From Chitinophaga pinensis (lineage in GTDB: Bacteria; Bacteroidota; Bacteroidia; Chitinophagales; Chitinophagaceae): DNA of 64,000 nucleotides. Each line of letters starts with the position of its first letter. Position 1 is the first letter of the stretch. A model generated the notes under the pieces. It searched no databases. It was given only the letters and a program-made list of their open reading frames with translations, and was not told the DNA's origin. Below, in pieces: positions 61,733 through 64,000 of the stretch. The DNA is taken from positions 1 through 64,000 of the forward strand of contig CAMCAY010000007.1 in NCBI GenBank assembly GCA_945872815.1, given 5' to 3'. A program made the position numbers and the translations under genes.

Positions 61733-61781
61733 TTTTTACTTTTTACTTTTTACTTTTTACTTTTTACTTTTTACTTTTTAC
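61733..61781. repeat. Heptanucleotide tandem repeat (TTTTTAC)7
   Basis: Seven exact 7-bp units immediately upstream of the lipoprotein ATG; on the coding strand they read (GTAAAAA)7, an A-rich translation-initiation region. Copy number could change by slipped-strand mispairing and alter expression without changing the reading frame. Confidence 0.9.
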
Positions 61782-61837
61782 TTTTAAGACTTCGCTTTTA
61801 CTTTTTTCGTTGCCTTAGCTCTGTTAATTTTTTCCGA

Positions 61838-63232
61838 TTATCTAAGATCCATTCTTATTCCCGCCCTCATGCCAATTGTATGATATTGTTGTTTGAATAC
61901 AGAAGACTCTTGATTCATTTCTGAAAAATTATACCTGAAATAAGGTTCTGCCAATAATTTCAATCGTTCCGTTAAATTATAATATACAGAAACTCCTCCC
62001 GTACAACCCATGCCTATATTGCCTTTCAGCTTATATCTTTTTTCAAGAGCAGATTCATTTATATCAATCGGCTGAAAGTTTTTGTCTAAAACATCTCCCT
62101 TGTATGTGCTGAACAGATTGAATATCAGACCTCCATTGAAACCCAAACTCCAATTATTAAATGATTTCTCATAACCAATTGTAATAGGAAAATCTACATT
62201 TCGGTATTGGTTATGTGTAATCTTGTACCTGGTACTGATGGTTTGATAACTTCCGATAGTATCGCCCGATGCATTGGTTTCGTATACCATTTGAATGATA
62301 TTACCTTGGGTGAATTTGAATTTTTCATTAACCTGGCTAAAGTTTATTCCTCCTCTTATAGTTATTCCGCTTTTGAATAATTTGGTAAGCCTGATACCAA
62401 AACTGAATGCGGAACTTATTGTATTGCCCTCTTTTCTTTTTTGCAGATAAATTGAATTGGCTGTATCATTGAATTGCCTGTTGATAATATCTGCAGCAGC
62501 ATAAAAGTCAGTATAAAATCTGTTGGTATTATTATTGAATGTTGGGCACGGAATATTATAAACCGGTTTTGAAATGATTTTTAATGTTGGTGTGAATTTT
62601 GAAAAAGTATGAAGTAGTTCCGCTGAAAGTATATGCGGAGTTAATCTTGACTCATTTTTCAATACTGAAACTTTATTATCATGAAATTCATCTTCATTAA
62701 GTTTTTCAACTATTGAATTTGATTCATCCAAAGACAAAGCATTTAGACCAGAGAGATTTGATTTCTTTAATTTTTTATTGCGCGTGCTCTTTTCCGCTAG
62801 CAAAGGTTGGGTTTTTGAAAATTCAATTTCCTTGGGAGTTTCAACAATCAGATCAATGCCCGGACTAGCAGCATTGAACTTGATGTTTTTAGATTTTTGT
62901 TGATTTCTATAATTGGATTTTATAACGGGTTCTGATTGAATGGTATTTTTTTCTTGTGATAAATCAACAATGTTCACTTTATTGATTGATACAATATTTT
63001 TTTCGAAAGGAAAATTTGAGTTGTAGGAAGTTACATAATTGTAAAACCCGCCGCCAAGTATTGTTATTGTCAATATCAGGAAGAAATTTCTCTTGGAAAA
63101 AGACCAAATAAAGAACGGTTTTTTTCTATTGTTGTCTTTATTGATATTGTCCCATAAATAAGCAGGTACATCGGCTTCAAAATCAGCCAATTTATTTTTT
63201 AAATGCTCATCAAATGGATTTATTTTATTCAT
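61838..63232 (-). CDS. Inner-membrane anchor fused to outer-membrane beta-barrel-like domain
   Basis: 464 residues. A cytoplasmic segment (about 1-45, FDEHLKNKLADFEADVPAYLWDNI) resembles the N-terminus of anti-sigma factors in this phylum. One transmembrane helix follows (about 48-66, RNFFLILTITILGGGFYNYV), then a basic, low-complexity periplasmic linker (about 70-225), and a C-terminal porin-like beta-rich domain (about 230-464) with SAFSFGIRLTKLF, WSLGFNGGLIFNLF and a final GMRAGIRMDLR. The start codon overlaps the stop of the ECF sigma gene (ATGA), so it is a translationally coupled partner and probably its regulator. An inner-membrane helix joined to a barrel is topologically odd. Confidence 0.75.
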   Translation of the reverse strand: MNKINPFDEHLKNKLADFEADVPAYLWDNINKDNNRKKPFFIWSFSKRNFFLILTITILGGGFYNYVTSYNSNFPFEKNIVSINKVNIVDLSQEKNTIQSEPVIKSNYRNQQKSKNIKFNAASPGIDLIVETPKEIEFSKTQPLLAEKSTRNKKLKKSNLSGLNALSLDESNSIVEKLNEDEFHDNKVSVLKNESRLTPHILSAELLHTFSKFTPTLKIISKPVYNIPCPTFNNNTNRFYTDFYAAADIINRQFNDTANSIYLQKRKEGNTISSAFSFGIRLTKLFKSGITIRGGINFSQVNEKFKFTQGNIIQMVYETNASGDTIGSYQTISTRYKITHNQYRNVDFPITIGYEKSFNNWSLGFNGGLIFNLFSTYKGDVLDKNFQPIDINESALEKRYKLKGNIGMGCTGGVSVYYNLTERLKLLAEPYFRYNFSEMNQESSVFKQQYHTIGMRAGIRMDLR

Positions 63233-63816
63233 ACTGCTACTCTTTGCAATTGTAAAATTTGTTTTTGAAGCATCGTCCTGGCTTTTGAAAGCTGGCTTCT
63301 GCTAGTCCCCGGATTGATGTTCAGCATATTGGCAATTTCTTCATGCTTATATCCTTCAATAACAAAAAGATTAAATACCAATCGATACCCATCCGGCAAT
63401 TCATGAATAAGTTTCAATAGGTCTTTTTCCGTTAGGTGAGAATAAGCAGAAACATCATTCGAACCCAATTCCTCAAACTCCGATACATCCTGATTGAATT
63501 TTTCCACCGTATATCGAAACGATGTATACTTTTTCAATGCAGTGTTGAGTACAATCTTTCTAATCCAACCCTCAAAAGAACCTTCATTTCTAAACTGGTC
63601 GATCTTATCAAACACTTTTATAAATGCCTCCTGCAAAATATCCTCTGCGTCATATTTATTTCGGGCATATCGCAAACTAACACCCAACATTCTGCCGGCA
63701 TATAAATCAAAAACAGTTTTTTGACAGACAGGATCACGCCTAATGCAGCCTACTATCAATTCGTTTTGATTCAAATTATAATTCTGTTTGATATTTTCAC
63801 TTTTAAGACTCTTCAA
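63229..63816 (-). CDS. RNA polymerase ECF sigma-70 family sigma factor
   Basis: 195 residues. Region 2 (about 28-95) contains LRYARNKYDAEDILQEAFIKVFDKI and FEGWIRKIVLNTALK; region 4 (about 130-190) contains LPDGYRLVFNLFVIEGYKHEEIA, then the helix-turn-helix LNINPGTSRSQLSKARTMLQ. No ATG lies in frame before residue 43, so a TTG start at 63816 is assumed. The product directs RNA polymerase to envelope or stress genes. It overlaps by four bases the gene for its likely membrane partner and probably heads an operon continuing to the 602-residue lipoprotein. Confidence 0.9.
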   Translation of the reverse strand: MKSLKSENIKQNYNLNQNELIVGCIRRDPVCQKTVFDLYAGRMLGVSLRYARNKYDAEDILQEAFIKVFDKIDQFRNEGSFEGWIRKIVLNTALKKYTSFRYTVEKFNQDVSEFEELGSNDVSAYSHLTEKDLLKLIHELPDGYRLVFNLFVIEGYKHEEIANMLNINPGTSRSQLSKARTMLQKQILQLQRVAV

Positions 63817-64000
63817 ATCAATAATTTGTTGCCTGCATTTATTAATTAATTATGATTTAAGATAAAAATCATATTCAACAACTGCTACCTGCTCTTACTT
63901 TCGAATAATAAGTATGTGTTAATGTGCGTTTATTTATAAGTCAAAGATACGTTTTCGGCAATTTCATATAATATATTGAAAAATGAATCGTTAATTATTC

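Noticed and set aside
1-64000. CRISPR arrays, rRNA genes, prophage structural genes
   Set aside because: No regularly spaced repeats with unique spacers, rRNA or phage structural genes were seen; the repetitive DNA at 8-13 kb is coding.

Overview
The window is a stretch of AT-rich Bacteroidota chromosome. Evidence for the phylum: gliding lipoprotein GldH, type IX secretion (T9SS) C-terminal sorting domains, long BamA, lipoproteins with SSC/ASC lipoboxes, TAnnTTTG-type -7 promoter elements, and almost no Shine-Dalgarno sequences. The gene mix (DUF6089, TIGR03643, DUF2256, GEVED/FG-GAP giants, ECF sigma plus barrel partner) fits a Chitinophagia/Sphingobacteriia-like lineage; the genus cannot be read from this sequence.

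Layout. 1-6.1 kb: minus-strand envelope block yicC-gldH-DUF6089-uppS-bamA. 6.1-7.6 kb: AT-rich divergent intergenic region with an orphan terminator and possible small RNA, then lpxD. 7.7-21.5 kb: one 13.7-kb gene for a T9SS-exported repeat protein of about 4580 residues. 21.5-23.8 kb: a REP-associated tyrosine transposase (RAYT) split by a one-base frameshift, flanked by GTTGGTGTTAA-type palindromes, with two more copies at nearby gene borders; then an AraC-type membrane regulator. 23.8-34.5 kb: metabolic and housekeeping genes (epimerase, hydroxyacyl-CoA dehydrogenase, pheS, Bax-inhibitor-like protein, M16 protease) with secreted proteins of unknown role. 34.5-41.6 kb: DUF3050 protein and a four-gene polysaccharide export/assembly set (SLBB exporter, Wzz-like, Wzy-like, Wzx-like) without glycosyltransferases. 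41.8-48.6 kb: ABC-F ATPase, small T9SS protein, HSP20, RecQ and an OmpA-like lipoprotein.

48.7-51.7 kb: tRNA-Phe followed by an accessory patch: a Fic enzyme behind two tandem palindromic operators, a GNAT acetyltransferase, a coding remnant and a dead tyrosine-recombinase fragment. 51.7-58.6 kb: nine tightly packed plus-strand genes. The first three are an ABC transporter pair and a LolA-like protein. The last six (SDR, TIGR03643, FAD-binding photolyase-like protein, flavin reductase, a 47-residue DUF2256 protein, PhrB-type photolyase) look like a light-dependent DNA repair or photosensing module, with an AlkB dioxygenase converging on it. 58.6-64 kb: a small exported protein, a lipoprotein with a 7-bp tandem repeat against its start codon, and an ECF sigma factor translationally coupled to a protein joining an inner-membrane anchor to an outer-membrane-barrel-like domain.

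The most unusual material is the RAYT/REP family, the photolyase operon (a PhrB relative apparently lacking three of four Fe-S cysteines, and a FAD protein with seemingly reversed domain order), the Fic tandem operator, and the sigma/barrel pair. All family assignments come from reading sequence and motifs; no database search was run.
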